A stretch of 22,824 bases of DNA from an uncultured cyanobacterium (GCA_937894105.1 CALCTI010000206.1:1-22824); one strand, 5' to 3'; counted from the first letter of the stretch, positions 1-8,453 are shown. Numbers and translations: made by a program. Notes: generated by a model not told the origin, from the letters alone.

Positions 1-407
1 GTATTCGGGTCAATCTTGACTTCTCCCCTAAAGCTCTTAAGCTCTGGGGCAATCCTGGTAGCGGTGCTTGTAGCCCCAGTTTGACCGTCAACATCTCCCT
101 TAGCCGTGGCGTATTCAAAAGACTCGGTTTTGTCTGGAACGCCAGCTTTTAAAACGTCCAGGTCGTCGGCAAAGCCTGCGTTTTCCACATAGTAGGCTTG
201 CTGAGTTCGGTTCAAAGTACCGGTGTAGGTTTGACCTTCAGATTGGCGAGCTTTAGCAGCCTGGTTCAAGAAGGAAGGCAGGGCGATCGCCGCCAAAATA
301 CCGATAATAATAATTACTACCAGCAGCTCAATTAGGGTAAAACCTTCATCGCTACCTTTTTTCGCGGCCAAATGCTGGATTAGTTTAGCTTTGAAGCTAG
401 TTTTCAT
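1..407 (-). CDS. pilA: Type IV pilin (PilA-like), 3' end missing
   Basis: This is the major-pilin type of subunit that assembles into type IV pili for motility, adhesion and DNA uptake. Reading the minus strand from the ATG at 407 gives an open frame of 135 codons that leaves the window without a stop, so the C-terminus is missing. A 22-residue basic leader ends in Gly, followed by the class III signal FTLIELL, with Glu at mature position +5 and a continuous hydrophobic helix (VVIIIIGILAAIALP). This is the site cut and N-methylated by prepilin peptidase PilD. The following segment (NQAAKARQSEGQTYTG) is typical of cyanobacterial PilA. A clear GGAG ribosome-binding site lies about 8 bases upstream, unlike most genes here, which fits high expression. 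Two methyltransferase genes lie upstream on the same strand. Confidence 0.95.
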   Translation of the reverse strand, partial: MKTSFKAKLIQHLAAKKGSDEGFTLIELLVVIIIIGILAAIALPSFLNQAAKARQSEGQTYTGTLNRTQQAYYVENAGFADDLDVLKAGVPDKTESFEYATAKGDVDGQTGATSTATRIAPELKSFRGEVKIDPN

Positions 408-616
408 TAGGTGTCTCCTCGAGAGATTTACAAGAGATGGGGGCGGGCTGCGCTCCCGTGATTCACTTCCTTACTATGTAATCTACCCACCCGAAATTCA
501 TTCCATATCATCTTGCGTTAGTATTTTTGTCTGAAATCATTGGGCAAGTGCTGTCCGAGCAAGGTTTCTAATTTTTACGACCGGCAAAGCTGTGGCCGTG
601 TGGGGAAAGTGGCAAA

Positions 617-1972
617 TTACCACACAAAAAGATAGCCACTTTCCTCCAGTTCTTGAACAAGGGTTTTCATGGTTTTGACTAAGTGTTCCTTCTTAACGGG
701 CTCCCGGGTTAACGGATTCAATGGGCGAGCTTTCCCCAGGCGTTCCACCAGTGAATTGAAGGGCTTGGGGCCGTCCTTTAAGGGGATGAGCGCCGGCAGC
801 ACTGATCCATTGACTCCGGTTACAGATTTGGGAGTAGGAAAATGTTCTTTCAAATTGAAGGAGCGTAAAGATCGAGCTGAGCTGGCAAGGGCTTGGTGAA
901 AGTCGTCGGTTTGTAGTAAGGGATGTAGGGCAACCGTGGATGTTTGCCATTGTTCCAACGACCATTCTGTCAGGGGCGATCGCCCAGCGGGGGAAGCATG
1001 ACCACACCAAAAATCGATTAGGCGGTTCTTGGGAGCTAGCCAGTCGATCAACTCTAATTGCTGGCGCTCACTTAGCTCTTGAATCGTGCGATTAAGCCGC
1101 TCAGGCAAAGCTTTATCATCAACAAATAGCTTTTTCCAATCCCATCGCTGTGGAGCAACCAGCCCAATCCAGTTCAGGTCTGCCTGCTCCAACAGGGTAA
1201 ATGTTTCTGCCACCGTAAAGCCGCGATCGCCTTGCAACAGATAGTTTGCTTGAATGCGCTCGATTTGATGTTCTTTCTTCGATTCAGCACTCGTTTTTAA
1301 CCAATTGCCCTTTGCAAAGGTTGTGGGTGATAAAAACTCGAGTAGCTCAAAGCAATTGTCGATAGCTTCCTGGCTATTGGGCACACTGTCTGGATCTAGC
1401 AATTTGCTTGCTTTTTGGGCGTGCAAAAATTTCATTCGTTGGTTGTAGTCGTGCAGATTCGCCCGCAAAATACCTTGGGGCTTCAAGACTTTGCCCATTA
1501 CTTTCAGACTGGCGAGGGGATTGGGGCAAAGATACAGGGTTTCGTCGCAGTTGATATAGTCGAATGTCTGCCCCAGTTCTTCAAGGTCATCTAAATTCAG
1601 GACTTGAAATTCTAGGCGATCGCCCAGGTCCCAAAAATCAGCTCTCTGGCGCGCTAAATCAATCGACTTTGGCGAAAGGTCAATGCCAATGACTTTTATT
1701 CCCGGATTAACATGGGCAAGGGCTAAGGCTTTGAACCCACTGCCACAGCCCACATCTAGAACGGTCATTCCCGCCGTGTCCACAGGACGAAAGTCACGTC
1801 GGTAAAAAGCGGTGGCAATACTGTTTGAATAGAAAAGATCAGGACGCTCTTTAATATCTTTTTCTATGGGGATGCGAGGATAGGGCGTGCCGTCAAATTG
1901 GTTGCGAAGTGCTTCTAAGCTCGAGTCCTTGTCGGAAAGGTTGACGGAGTCAGCTTGCGATGGATTCTGCAT
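617..1972 (-). CDS. Class I SAM-dependent methyltransferase with extra C-terminal region
   Basis: A 451-residue cytoplasmic protein. A Rossmann methyltransferase domain covers about residues 45-200: motif I LDVGCGSGF (72-80), the acidic ribose-binding residue in GIDLSP (Asp98), and a later FDYINCDETLYL segment. Upstream is a conserved FDGTPYPR motif (27-34) that is shared with the neighbouring paralogue. The C-terminal half of about 240 residues contains YLLQGDRGF and DFWCGH blocks. Its layout (methyltransferase, then a helical regulatory-type region, then a winged-helix-like tail) resembles enzymes with a methyltransferase regulatory domain, but that is inference. The substrate is unknown. 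It lies 112 bp after its paralogue (2085-3482) and about 210 bp before the pilin gene, all on the minus strand. I recall a methyltransferase gene beside pilA1 in Synechocystis PCC 6803, which would make the link conserved. No Shine-Dalgarno site precedes the ATG. Confidence 0.85.
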   Translation of the reverse strand: MQNPSQADSVNLSDKDSSLEALRNQFDGTPYPRIPIEKDIKERPDLFYSNSIATAFYRRDFRPVDTAGMTVLDVGCGSGFKALALAHVNPGIKVIGIDLSPKSIDLARQRADFWDLGDRLEFQVLNLDDLEELGQTFDYINCDETLYLCPNPLASLKVMGKVLKPQGILRANLHDYNQRMKFLHAQKASKLLDPDSVPNSQEAIDNCFELLEFLSPTTFAKGNWLKTSAESKKEHQIERIQANYLLQGDRGFTVAETFTLLEQADLNWIGLVAPQRWDWKKLFVDDKALPERLNRTIQELSERQQLELIDWLAPKNRLIDFWCGHASPAGRSPLTEWSLEQWQTSTVALHPLLQTDDFHQALASSARSLRSFNLKEHFPTPKSVTGVNGSVLPALIPLKDGPKPFNSLVERLGKARPLNPLTREPVKKEHLVKTMKTLVQELEESGYLFVW

Positions 1973-2084
1973 GGGAAATAAGTCGAAAGATTAAGATTGA
2001 CGCACAAGCTCAGGAGCCACAACGTGAGGCGTCAGTAGCCTGCTACGGTTCGCTCAAATAAATGGCACTGCAAAACTGCGGCGG

Positions 2085-3482
2085 CTAAGTATCTGCAAGT
2101 TCAGCCAAGATATATCCCCATTTCGCCAGTTCACCGAGCATGTAGCGTAAGGGGGCTTCTGCTTGCTCGGCAGCGGCAGGCTCTAAAGATACCGGATCAA
2201 CGGGGCAAACTTCTTGCCAGTAGTCCACCAGTTGGGTGAAGGTTTTGGGTCCGTCTAATAACGGCAGCAGCCCGATCACGATCGCCCCACTAACGGTTTC
2301 CATGCCCCAAAACACATTGAAAAATTTACGCATATGCAGGTCGCGAAAATTGACCACTGCATCACTTAAACCCCTTTTAAATTCATCAGTGTTGATTTGG
2401 GGGTTAAGCGCTATCCGCGCGGTTTGCCAATGGTGGGGCTCCCATTCCTCAGTCGGCAAATAGTCAACGTCCGCGTTTGGATGACCGCACCAAAAGTCTA
2501 GAAGCCTGTGTTCGGACGTTAGCAAATCATAAACTTCTAGCTTTTCAACCTCTGAAGCCATTGCCAGTCCCATGGCTAAAAACGCTGGCATATCATCAGG
2601 ATCCTTGAGCAAGTCTTCCACAAACCAGCCCTGCCAGTCTGTCATGCTGCCCCAGTCCAGCGCTGCCCGCTCCACGCAGTCAAACATATCGGGAATGGAG
2701 AAGCCGCGATCGCCCTGGAAGAGATAATTCATCATGTAATACTCTTCTTTGTGCGTATTTTCAGGTCGCCAGGTTTGTTTCTTCAGTGCCGTGGCATCTC
2801 CCAGGGACTCAAACAGCTCCCGCACCACTTCAACTTCCATTTCTCCCGGGTTTCCGTCCATCAGCCCCATTAAATGGGCCAGCTTTTGGGCACGGAAAAA
2901 GTACGTCCGCTGCAATTCACTGTGTAAATTGGTGCGAATAATGCCCTTATCCCCCAGGACCGCTTTCATTGCAGCTAGCCCTACCGATGGATCTGGCTGT
3001 AGATAAAGAAGCTCATCGCAATTGATATAGTCAAATTTTTCAGGCAGTAGTTGATCTAGGTCCTCCAATTTTAAAATCTCAAAGCGGCAGCGATCGCCAA
3101 AGCCATGATGCTCCATACGTTTCTGGGCTAAGTCAATAGACGCAGGAGATAAATCAACTCCCAACAAGGTCGCACCCGGATTCGCCAACGCTAAAGCCAA
3201 CATCCCAAACCCACTGCCGCAACCCACATCTAGGATTCGCTTTCCCTCAGTGTCAACCAGCTTCTGATATCGCCGGTAATATGCTGTTACCAAACAATGC
3301 TTATATAACGTCAGAGAAAGGGGTTTGGCGTCTAGAGAGCTTCGAGGATAGGGCGCTCGATCAAATTGCGCACGGATTTTTGCTAGCCTTTCCCGCTCCT
3401 CTGGCGTCAACTTAGGGTCATTGTCCAACTCGCTTGGATCAGTATCGGCGGTAGAAATATTGGGCAATTCAGGAAGAGACAT
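2085..3482 (-). CDS. Class I SAM-dependent methyltransferase, tandem paralogue
   Basis: A 465-residue paralogue of the next gene on the minus strand, colinear with it over the whole length. Shared blocks are FDRAPYPR (40-47), motif I LDVGCGSGF (84-92), GVDLSP with Asp110, FDYINCDELLYL, NLH..LQR, YLFQGDRGF, DFWCGH, and a C-terminus ending in a GELAKWGYIL-type helix. Divergence between the two is substantial, so the duplication is old or the copies have different substrates. The residues before about 40 are acidic and poorly conserved between the copies. The ATG at 3482 is the first sensible start; no Shine-Dalgarno site is visible. This gene is first in the minus-strand series methyltransferase, methyltransferase, pilin. 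What is methylated cannot be read from the sequence: protein, lipid and small-molecule targets are all possible. Confidence 0.85.
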   Translation of the reverse strand: MSLPELPNISTADTDPSELDNDPKLTPEERERLAKIRAQFDRAPYPRSSLDAKPLSLTLYKHCLVTAYYRRYQKLVDTEGKRILDVGCGSGFGMLALALANPGATLLGVDLSPASIDLAQKRMEHHGFGDRCRFEILKLEDLDQLLPEKFDYINCDELLYLQPDPSVGLAAMKAVLGDKGIIRTNLHSELQRTYFFRAQKLAHLMGLMDGNPGEMEVEVVRELFESLGDATALKKQTWRPENTHKEEYYMMNYLFQGDRGFSIPDMFDCVERAALDWGSMTDWQGWFVEDLLKDPDDMPAFLAMGLAMASEVEKLEVYDLLTSEHRLLDFWCGHPNADVDYLPTEEWEPHHWQTARIALNPQINTDEFKRGLSDAVVNFRDLHMRKFFNVFWGMETVSGAIVIGLLPLLDGPKTFTQLVDYWQEVCPVDPVSLEPAAAEQAEAPLRYMLGELAKWGYILAELADT

Positions 3483-3967
3483 AGGGGGAAATGGAGATAA
3501 AGCTTGCAGTAAGTCGTTAATCAGGACGACAGCAATCTATTTGTAGGGCGTAACTGGCTTTTTAAACGTGTGTGCCGATCGCCAACGGTCGCAGCCTTGC
3601 TGATCCCCCTGAAACTATTTGAAATATCAAGGGTGTGCCCAGGGAAATTATGCCCTGATCCCACCAAAGAATGACAAGGTTGGTAGTGGGCGCATTAAGT
3701 AAGATCCAGGCAAATGTCAAGAAAATTTGAATTGATCTAGTCGCACAATAAAGCAAGTTTGATTGTTGGGTTTAATCAATCTTTCTTGCGATCGCAATCA
3801 CACTGGTCATAACGCTTATTTGGTTCGATAGCTATAGAGGATAGATCAAGCATGACTCAATCGGTCTGAATTCTATTCAAGTTCGTCTCTGGCACTACCT
3901 TTAGTTCATCACCTTATACTCAAGGCACCATATAAAGTCCCTCCACAGTCTATGACTCAGTTTCTAG
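3483..3967. other. Non-coding upstream region
   Basis: About 485 bp with no convincing gene. The only ORF, 64 codons on the minus strand (3562-3756), has no recognisable motif and no ribosome-binding site. The stretch must hold the promoter of the methyltransferase that starts at 3482, but I could not pick a convincing -35/-10 pair. One HIP1 site lies near 3790. The right end is the flank of the MITE-like element. Confidence 0.5.
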
Positions 3968-4092
3968 GGCGTGTCATCAATTAATCACCAGAAGCCTTAT
4001 ACAGTGGGGAGTACGCGCCCTTTAAAAATAAACAAGGCTAGGGGCTAAAACCCTTACGGCTCTTGACTTAGGGATTCAATTGATGACAGCTC
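3968..4092. mobile_element. MITE-like element with CTAG flanks
   Basis: A 125-bp non-coding element with imperfect terminal inverted repeats of about 20 bp. The left end reads GGCGTGTCATCAATTAATC and the right end, read inward, GAGCTGTCATCAATTGAATC; they share the 11-bp core TGTCATCAATT. Identical CTAG tetranucleotides sit immediately outside both ends (3964-3967 and 4093-4096) and look like a target duplication of the YTAR type made by IS5-group transposases. There is no ORF inside. This is the structure of a miniature element mobilised in trans by an IS5-like transposase. The family assignment is inference from end structure; no transposase is present in the window. Confidence 0.75.
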
Positions 4093-4240
4093 CTAGTGAT
4101 TCGAAGCGCAATATTGCGAAACTGATGCGAATTCGCCGTGGCGCGTTTTATCTCTTAATAGCCTGTGGACTCCCCTTCTAAATCCAGTAGATTGTTGGTA
4201 TCAGCAATTGACCCTTTCTCCAGATTTTCAGCGATTTGTC

Positions 4241-5266
4241 ATGGTCAATGATTCCCTTGGTGGACCTACTTCTGACCCGCAAGGACGACGATCGCCTTCT
4301 TCTTCAGAGGCGCGATCGCCCGAAGAATTGGCGATTGCCCTTGCTGAAGCCCAGGCTGCATTGACCCGTAAAGATCAACAGTTAGAGGCAGCTATTACCT
4401 CTTTAAAAGAAGCCCAATCTCAGCTTATGCAGTCTGATAAGCTGTCGTCCCTGGGAGAACTTTTGGCCGGCGTAGCCCATGATATTAACAATCCCATCGG
4501 CTTTATTCTTGGCAATTTAATTCATATCAATCAATATGTGGATGACCTAAAAGGTCTTGTTGATTTATATCGATCTGAATACCCTAATCCTAGTGCTGTG
4601 GTTTCAGAGGAAATTGAAGCGATTGAGCTAGATTTTTTAATTGAAGACCTGCCTAAAACGTTGGGATCAGTGCGCTTTGGGGCAGAGCGGATGCGGGATA
4701 TTGCCCTGGCGCTTCGTAATTTTGTGCGCAGTGATGATCGCGATCGCCAAAGCACGGACGTTCATGAGCTGCTAGACAGTGCGGTTCTGATTTTGAACCA
4801 CCGCCTTAAGGGTAATAGCTACCGCAGCTCCATTGACGTTAAGCGGAGCTACGGAGATATTCCTTTGATTCCCTGTTATCCGGGACCGATGAACCAAGTG
4901 TTTATGAATTTAATCGGCAACGCAGTGGATGCCTTGGATGAATATGCAAGCCTAAGGGGACCAAACGATTTAACCTCCTCTGAGGAGCTGTTAATTACTA
5001 TTGGCACCAAAATTACAACGGGGGACCACATCGAAATTACCATTCACGATAATGGTCCCGGTATTCCTGAAAAAATCAAAAAGCTATTGTTTGAGTCGTT
5101 TTTCACCACGAAACCGGCGGGTAAGGGCACGGGGCTGGGGTTGTCGATCGCCCATCAATTTGTTCAAGAGAAGCAGCAAGGGTCCATTTCTTTTGCCTCT
5201 ACGCCTGATGTTGGCACCACGTTTACATTGACGCTGCCAATTTTTCCCGACGATATAAACACTTAA
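4241..5266 (+). CDS. Histidine kinase without recognisable sensor domain
   Basis: A 341-residue sensor-kinase-type protein. A low-complexity N-terminus rich in Ser, Pro and Arg is followed by a predicted coiled coil (about 25-65, with repeated Ala/Glu/Gln heptads), the H-box LLAGVAHDINNP with phospho-acceptor His80, and a complete ATPase domain: N-box NLIGNAVDAL (about 223-232), G1 DNGPGIP (270-276), F-box FESFFTTK, G2 GKGTGLGL (294-301). No transmembrane segment, PAS, GAF or CHASE domain is visible, so it is cytoplasmic and probably takes its signal from a partner through the coiled coil. No response regulator lies nearby. An in-frame TTG at 4208 would add 11 residues; I prefer the ATG at 4241, although neither has a good ribosome-binding site. 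It lies 80 bp before the ATPase gene on the same strand. Confidence 0.88.
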   Translation: MVNDSLGGPTSDPQGRRSPSSSEARSPEELAIALAEAQAALTRKDQQLEAAITSLKEAQSQLMQSDKLSSLGELLAGVAHDINNPIGFILGNLIHINQYVDDLKGLVDLYRSEYPNPSAVVSEEIEAIELDFLIEDLPKTLGSVRFGAERMRDIALALRNFVRSDDRDRQSTDVHELLDSAVLILNHRLKGNSYRSSIDVKRSYGDIPLIPCYPGPMNQVFMNLIGNAVDALDEYASLRGPNDLTSSEELLITIGTKITTGDHIEITIHDNGPGIPEKIKKLLFESFFTTKPAGKGTGLGLSIAHQFVQEKQQGSISFASTPDVGTTFTLTLPIFPDDINT

Positions 5267-5346
5267 AGAAACCTCCAGAGCCGAATAGATTAGCTACAGT
5301 GACGGAGTCTGGATAACGACATTTATGGGGCTCATGATTATCACTT

Positions 5347-6729
5347 ATGGCGGCTGAGGGAATTGATTTTCGCAAGTTTTATTTGTCTACGGAGCCAGGG
5401 CAAACGGGGCTGGATTTGTCTGATGAGCTACAGGCCCAGTGGTACGTGGATTTTGCGGCGGTGCGCGGCGGTGCGGTGATTCGCAAAATGTTTAATCGCA
5501 TTTGTCTCTATGGCGATCGCCCCACCTGCACCCTGTTTACCGGTCACGTGGGCTGCGGCAAGTCCACGGAGCTCCAGCAATTGGTGGAGCGACTGAGGGA
5601 GGAGGGGTTCCAGGTGGGGTACTTCTCCGTTGATAAGGATTTGGATATGGGCGACGTGGATGTGGGGGATGTGTTGCTGTCCATCGCCCGGCAGTTGGGG
5701 GATACGCTGGATGCTCTGGAACTGGATGAACCTAAAGGATTTCGACGGCTCATTGATGATGCGAAACAGATTCTAACAACGGAAATTGATATAAAGGGCG
5801 CGAAATTCGGCCCGTTGAAGGGTCCCCAAGTGGGGGCGGACGACCAGGGCAAAGTGTCCATTAATTTGATGGTGGCAGAGCTCATGTTGCAGGTGCGCCA
5901 CAGCCCCCGTCTGCGGGAGCAGCTTCGCCAGTGCCTGGGGACGCGCACGGGGGACTTATTGACGGCGATTAATGAGGAGCTGATTGAACCGGCGATCGCC
6001 AAGCTGCAGGCAAATGGGAAAAAGGGCTTGGTGGTAGTGGCGGATAATTTGGAAAAAATGGACAATTTAGCCATGTCCACCGGGCGTAATCAGCAGGAAT
6101 ATTTGTTTATTGATCGGGGGCGATCCCTGTCCCAGCTCAATTGTCATATGGTATTCACCATGCCCTTGCGGCTGCTTTTTGTGGATAGCAGCAACCAGCT
6201 GAGCCAGGTATTTGGCGGGCGCGATGCGGAGGTGTTACCCATGGTGCCGGTGCGCTATCGAGACGGGCGCATTCACGATGAAGGGATGCGCCAGTTGAAG
6301 CTGTTAATTTTGCGGCGGGCATTTCCAGGGTTTGGGGATGCGGTCGATCAGGCGACTTGGGATGGGGCGATCGCCCAAATCGTAGCGGAACCGGATAGTC
6401 TGGATCGCCTGTGTGCGGTAAGCGGCGGGCATCCTAGGGAATTGTTGGCGTTACTGAATGAATGGCTGAATGAGGAAATGACCTTGCCGTTGGGGCGATC
6501 GGCGCTGGAAAAGGTGATTCGGGCGAAACAAAATAAACGTAAGCGAGCTCTTAATGAGGATGAGTGGACCCTATTACGTCATGTGCACAACACCCATCAA
6601 GTGAATGATGAGGAAAACTACGATCGCCTCATCCAAAACCGCTTTGTTTTTGAATATATCGAAAACGACGAATCCTGGTTTGAAATCAATCCGTTGCTCT
6701 TCGAAGCCCAAGAAATGGGGCGCGCTTAA
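5347..6729 (+). CDS. P-loop ATPase, STAND/AAA-like, probable signalling or regulatory NTPase
   Basis: A 460-residue soluble protein with a clear Walker A motif GHVGCGKST (66-74), a Walker B-like strand GLVVVADNLEKM (227-238, Asp233), a sensor-type strand HMVFTMPLRLLF (267-278), and a GGHPREL motif (360-366) like the GxP region of STAND and ORC/Cdc6-type NTPases. The C-terminus (about 400-455, DEWTLLRHVH to WFEINPLL) looks like a winged helix. This combination suggests an ATP-dependent switch that binds DNA or a partner protein. The specific family is not recognised and the substrate is unknown. It follows the sensorless histidine kinase in the same direction with an 80-bp gap, so the two are probably co-transcribed. 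The stop codon abuts the palindromic repeat at 6730-6942. Confidence 0.7.
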   Translation: MAAEGIDFRKFYLSTEPGQTGLDLSDELQAQWYVDFAAVRGGAVIRKMFNRICLYGDRPTCTLFTGHVGCGKSTELQQLVERLREEGFQVGYFSVDKDLDMGDVDVGDVLLSIARQLGDTLDALELDEPKGFRRLIDDAKQILTTEIDIKGAKFGPLKGPQVGADDQGKVSINLMVAELMLQVRHSPRLREQLRQCLGTRTGDLLTAINEELIEPAIAKLQANGKKGLVVVADNLEKMDNLAMSTGRNQQEYLFIDRGRSLSQLNCHMVFTMPLRLLFVDSSNQLSQVFGGRDAEVLPMVPVRYRDGRIHDEGMRQLKLLILRRAFPGFGDAVDQATWDGAIAQIVAEPDSLDRLCAVSGGHPRELLALLNEWLNEEMTLPLGRSALEKVIRAKQNKRKRALNEDEWTLLRHVHNTHQVNDEENYDRLIQNRFVFEYIENDESWFEINPLLFEAQEMGRA

Positions 6730-6942
6730 AAAAAGCCCCCTTTAATAAGGGGGGACTGATAACAATTCTCTAAATTAAAGCGACGTAAAATACCTTTGAA
6801 AGCCAGTTTTATTAGGTATTCAATGTCTTTCTGTTTTGAAGAATTGGCATGAGGGGGGATCCTAGCAATTTTGCCTTTCACTGAAATCTTTGGCTTCCAG
6901 CTTAAAGTTTGAAAGATCCCCCCTTATTAAGGGGAGCTTTTT
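6730..6942. repeat. Palindromic repeat pair between convergent genes (MITE/REP-like, terminator)
   Basis: Each end carries a GC-rich hairpin: GCCCCCTTTAATAAGGGGGG at 6735-6754 and CCCCTTATTAAGGGG at 6920-6934. The second is followed by AGCTTTTTG on the plus strand. The two ends are also inverted copies of each other (AAAAAGC followed by the C-run, AATAA and G-run), and GGGGGGATC (6853-6861) can pair with GATCCCCCC (6915-6923). This C-run/TTATTAA/G-run pattern is widespread as a dispersed repeat in cyanobacterial genomes. It lies between the stops of the ATPase gene and thiC, so it can act as a bidirectional terminator for both. No coding capacity is seen. Confidence 0.7.
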
Positions 6943-6946
6943 GCGG

Positions 6947-8347
6947 TTAGCCTCGCACGTGGGCCAGGCTCTTCTTCGCCGCCTCACTCTCGAGGAATTT
7001 CTCTAGCTCGGTTAGCTGCTCGTCGTCGATCTTGGTCTGCATGGGGCAGAACTTGGGACCACACATGGAGCAAAACTCAGCGGTCTTGAAAATATCCGCC
7101 GGCAGGGTTTCATCGTGGTACTCTTTCGCTCGCTCTGGATCTAAAGACAGCTCAAATTGTCGGTTCCAGTCGAACTCGTACCGCGCCTTCGATAGCTCAT
7201 CGTCGCGATCACGCACTCCCGGTCGATGGCGAGCAATATCCGCCGCATGTGCCGCAATCTTGTAAGCAATCAAGCCATTGCGCACATCCTCCGCATTCGG
7301 CAAGCCCAAATGCTCCTTCGGCGTCACATAACACAACATCGCCGTGCCATGCCAGCCCGCCACCGCCGCACCGATCGCACTGGTGATATGGTCATACCCC
7401 GGCGCAATATCCGTCACCAGCGGTCCCAGCACATAGAACGGAGCCTCAGAACACTCCTCCATCTGCTTCTTCACATTGAACTCAATTTGGTCCAAAGGCA
7501 CATGACCGGGACCCTCTACCATCACCTGCACATCGTGCTCCCAGGCGCGGCGGGTTAGCTCACCCAAGGTTTTTAGCTCCGACAACTGAGCTTCATCAGA
7601 CGCATCGTGGGTGCAGCCAGGACGCAGGGAGTCGCCCAAGCTAAAGGACACATCGTACTTTTTGAAAATCTCGATAATGTCATCAAAATGGGTATACAGG
7701 GGATTCTGCTTGTGATGGTGCAGCATCCACCTGGCAATAATGCCGCCGCCGCGAGACACAATGCCCGTAATGCGACCCTTCACCAACGGCAGATACTCCA
7801 TCAGCAAGCCCGCGTGGATGGTCATATAGTCCACCCCTTGCTGGGCATGCTTTTCGATCACATCCAGAAAATGCTCTGCCGTCAGGTTCTCAATTTTGCC
7901 ATGGACGCTTTCCAAAGCCTGATAAATGGGCACCGTACCGATGGGCACTGGGGATTCGCCAATAATCGCCGTGCGGATTTCGTCCAAATTACCGCCGCCG
8001 GTGGACAGGTCCATGATTGTATCGGCACCATACTTCACCGCCAGCTGAAGCTTGGCTATCTCTTCGGTCATATCAGACGAGTTCGGCGACGCGCCAATAT
8101 TGGCATTGACCTTGCATTTGGACGCCACTCCGATCGCCATGGGCTCCAAATTTTCGTGATTCACATTGGCGGGAATAATCAACCGTCCCCGGGCGATTTC
8201 ACTGCGCACAAGCTCTACGGGAAGCCGTTCCCGCTGCGCCACGTAGTGCATTTCCTCCGTTAGTAGCCCCTGGCGGGCGTAAAACATTTGGGACACATTC
8301 GCCTGTCCCCGTCGCTTGGCAACCCAGTCGGTACGCAACATATTCAT
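6947..8347 (-). CDS. thiC: Phosphomethylpyrimidine synthase ThiC
   Basis: A radical-SAM enzyme that rearranges aminoimidazole ribotide into hydroxymethylpyrimidine phosphate, the pyrimidine half of thiamine. At 466 residues it has the shorter cyanobacterial length. Diagnostic stretches are MDLSTGGGNLDEIR, VDYMTIHAGLL, SRGGGIIARWM, SLGDSLRPGC and VEGPGHVPL. The C-terminal 4Fe-4S motif CSMCGPKFC gives Cys426, Cys429 and Cys434, the CX2CX4C arrangement of this family. The start at 8347 has GAGG five bases upstream. A second ATG two codons in (8341) is possible and would match the usual MLRTDWVAKRRG beginning. Transcription is controlled by the TPP riboswitch directly upstream. Confidence 0.98.
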   Translation of the reverse strand: MNMLRTDWVAKRRGQANVSQMFYARQGLLTEEMHYVAQRERLPVELVRSEIARGRLIIPANVNHENLEPMAIGVASKCKVNANIGASPNSSDMTEEIAKLQLAVKYGADTIMDLSTGGGNLDEIRTAIIGESPVPIGTVPIYQALESVHGKIENLTAEHFLDVIEKHAQQGVDYMTIHAGLLMEYLPLVKGRITGIVSRGGGIIARWMLHHHKQNPLYTHFDDIIEIFKKYDVSFSLGDSLRPGCTHDASDEAQLSELKTLGELTRRAWEHDVQVMVEGPGHVPLDQIEFNVKKQMEECSEAPFYVLGPLVTDIAPGYDHITSAIGAAVAGWHGTAMLCYVTPKEHLGLPNAEDVRNGLIAYKIAAHAADIARHRPGVRDRDDELSKARYEFDWNRQFELSLDPERAKEYHDETLPADIFKTAEFCSMCGPKFCPMQTKIDDEQLTELEKFLESEAAKKSLAHVRG

Positions 8348-8362
8348 TTAAACCTCAAAAAA

Positions 8363-8453
8363 CAGCTTCCCTCCGCCGGTGTGAACCGGGTCAGGTTCTA
8401 AGGGTGCTTCTCAGCCTGGATCGCTCGATGGTGGCGATCCGACGCCCCTAGCC
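8363..8453 (-). promoter_or_regulatory. TPP (THI-element) riboswitch of thiC
   Basis: Read on the minus strand, the leader contains the conserved TPP aptamer blocks in order: TAGGGGCG (start of P1/P2), the P3 arm GGATCGC...GCGATCC, GGCTGAGA, ACCCTTAGAACCTGA, the P5 hairpin CCGGTTCACACCGG, and GCGGAGGGAAGC closing the aptamer. It ends about 15 bases before the thiC start, and the GAGG ribosome-binding site lies just 3' of it. That spacing suggests control of translation initiation by thiamine pyrophosphate, with expression falling when TPP is plentiful. Confidence 0.97.

Noticed and set aside
3562..3756. 64-codon minus-strand ORF in the methyltransferase upstream region
   Set aside because: No motif, no ribosome-binding site and a composition like the surrounding non-coding DNA.
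5544..6080. 178-codon ORF antisense to the P-loop ATPase
   Set aside because: It is a shadow of the real gene; the sense frame has the Walker motifs and the antisense one has Ser/Arg-rich nonsense.
7607..8263. 218-codon plus-strand ORF across thiC
   Set aside because: It is antisense to an unambiguous, full-length thiC and has no protein-family character.
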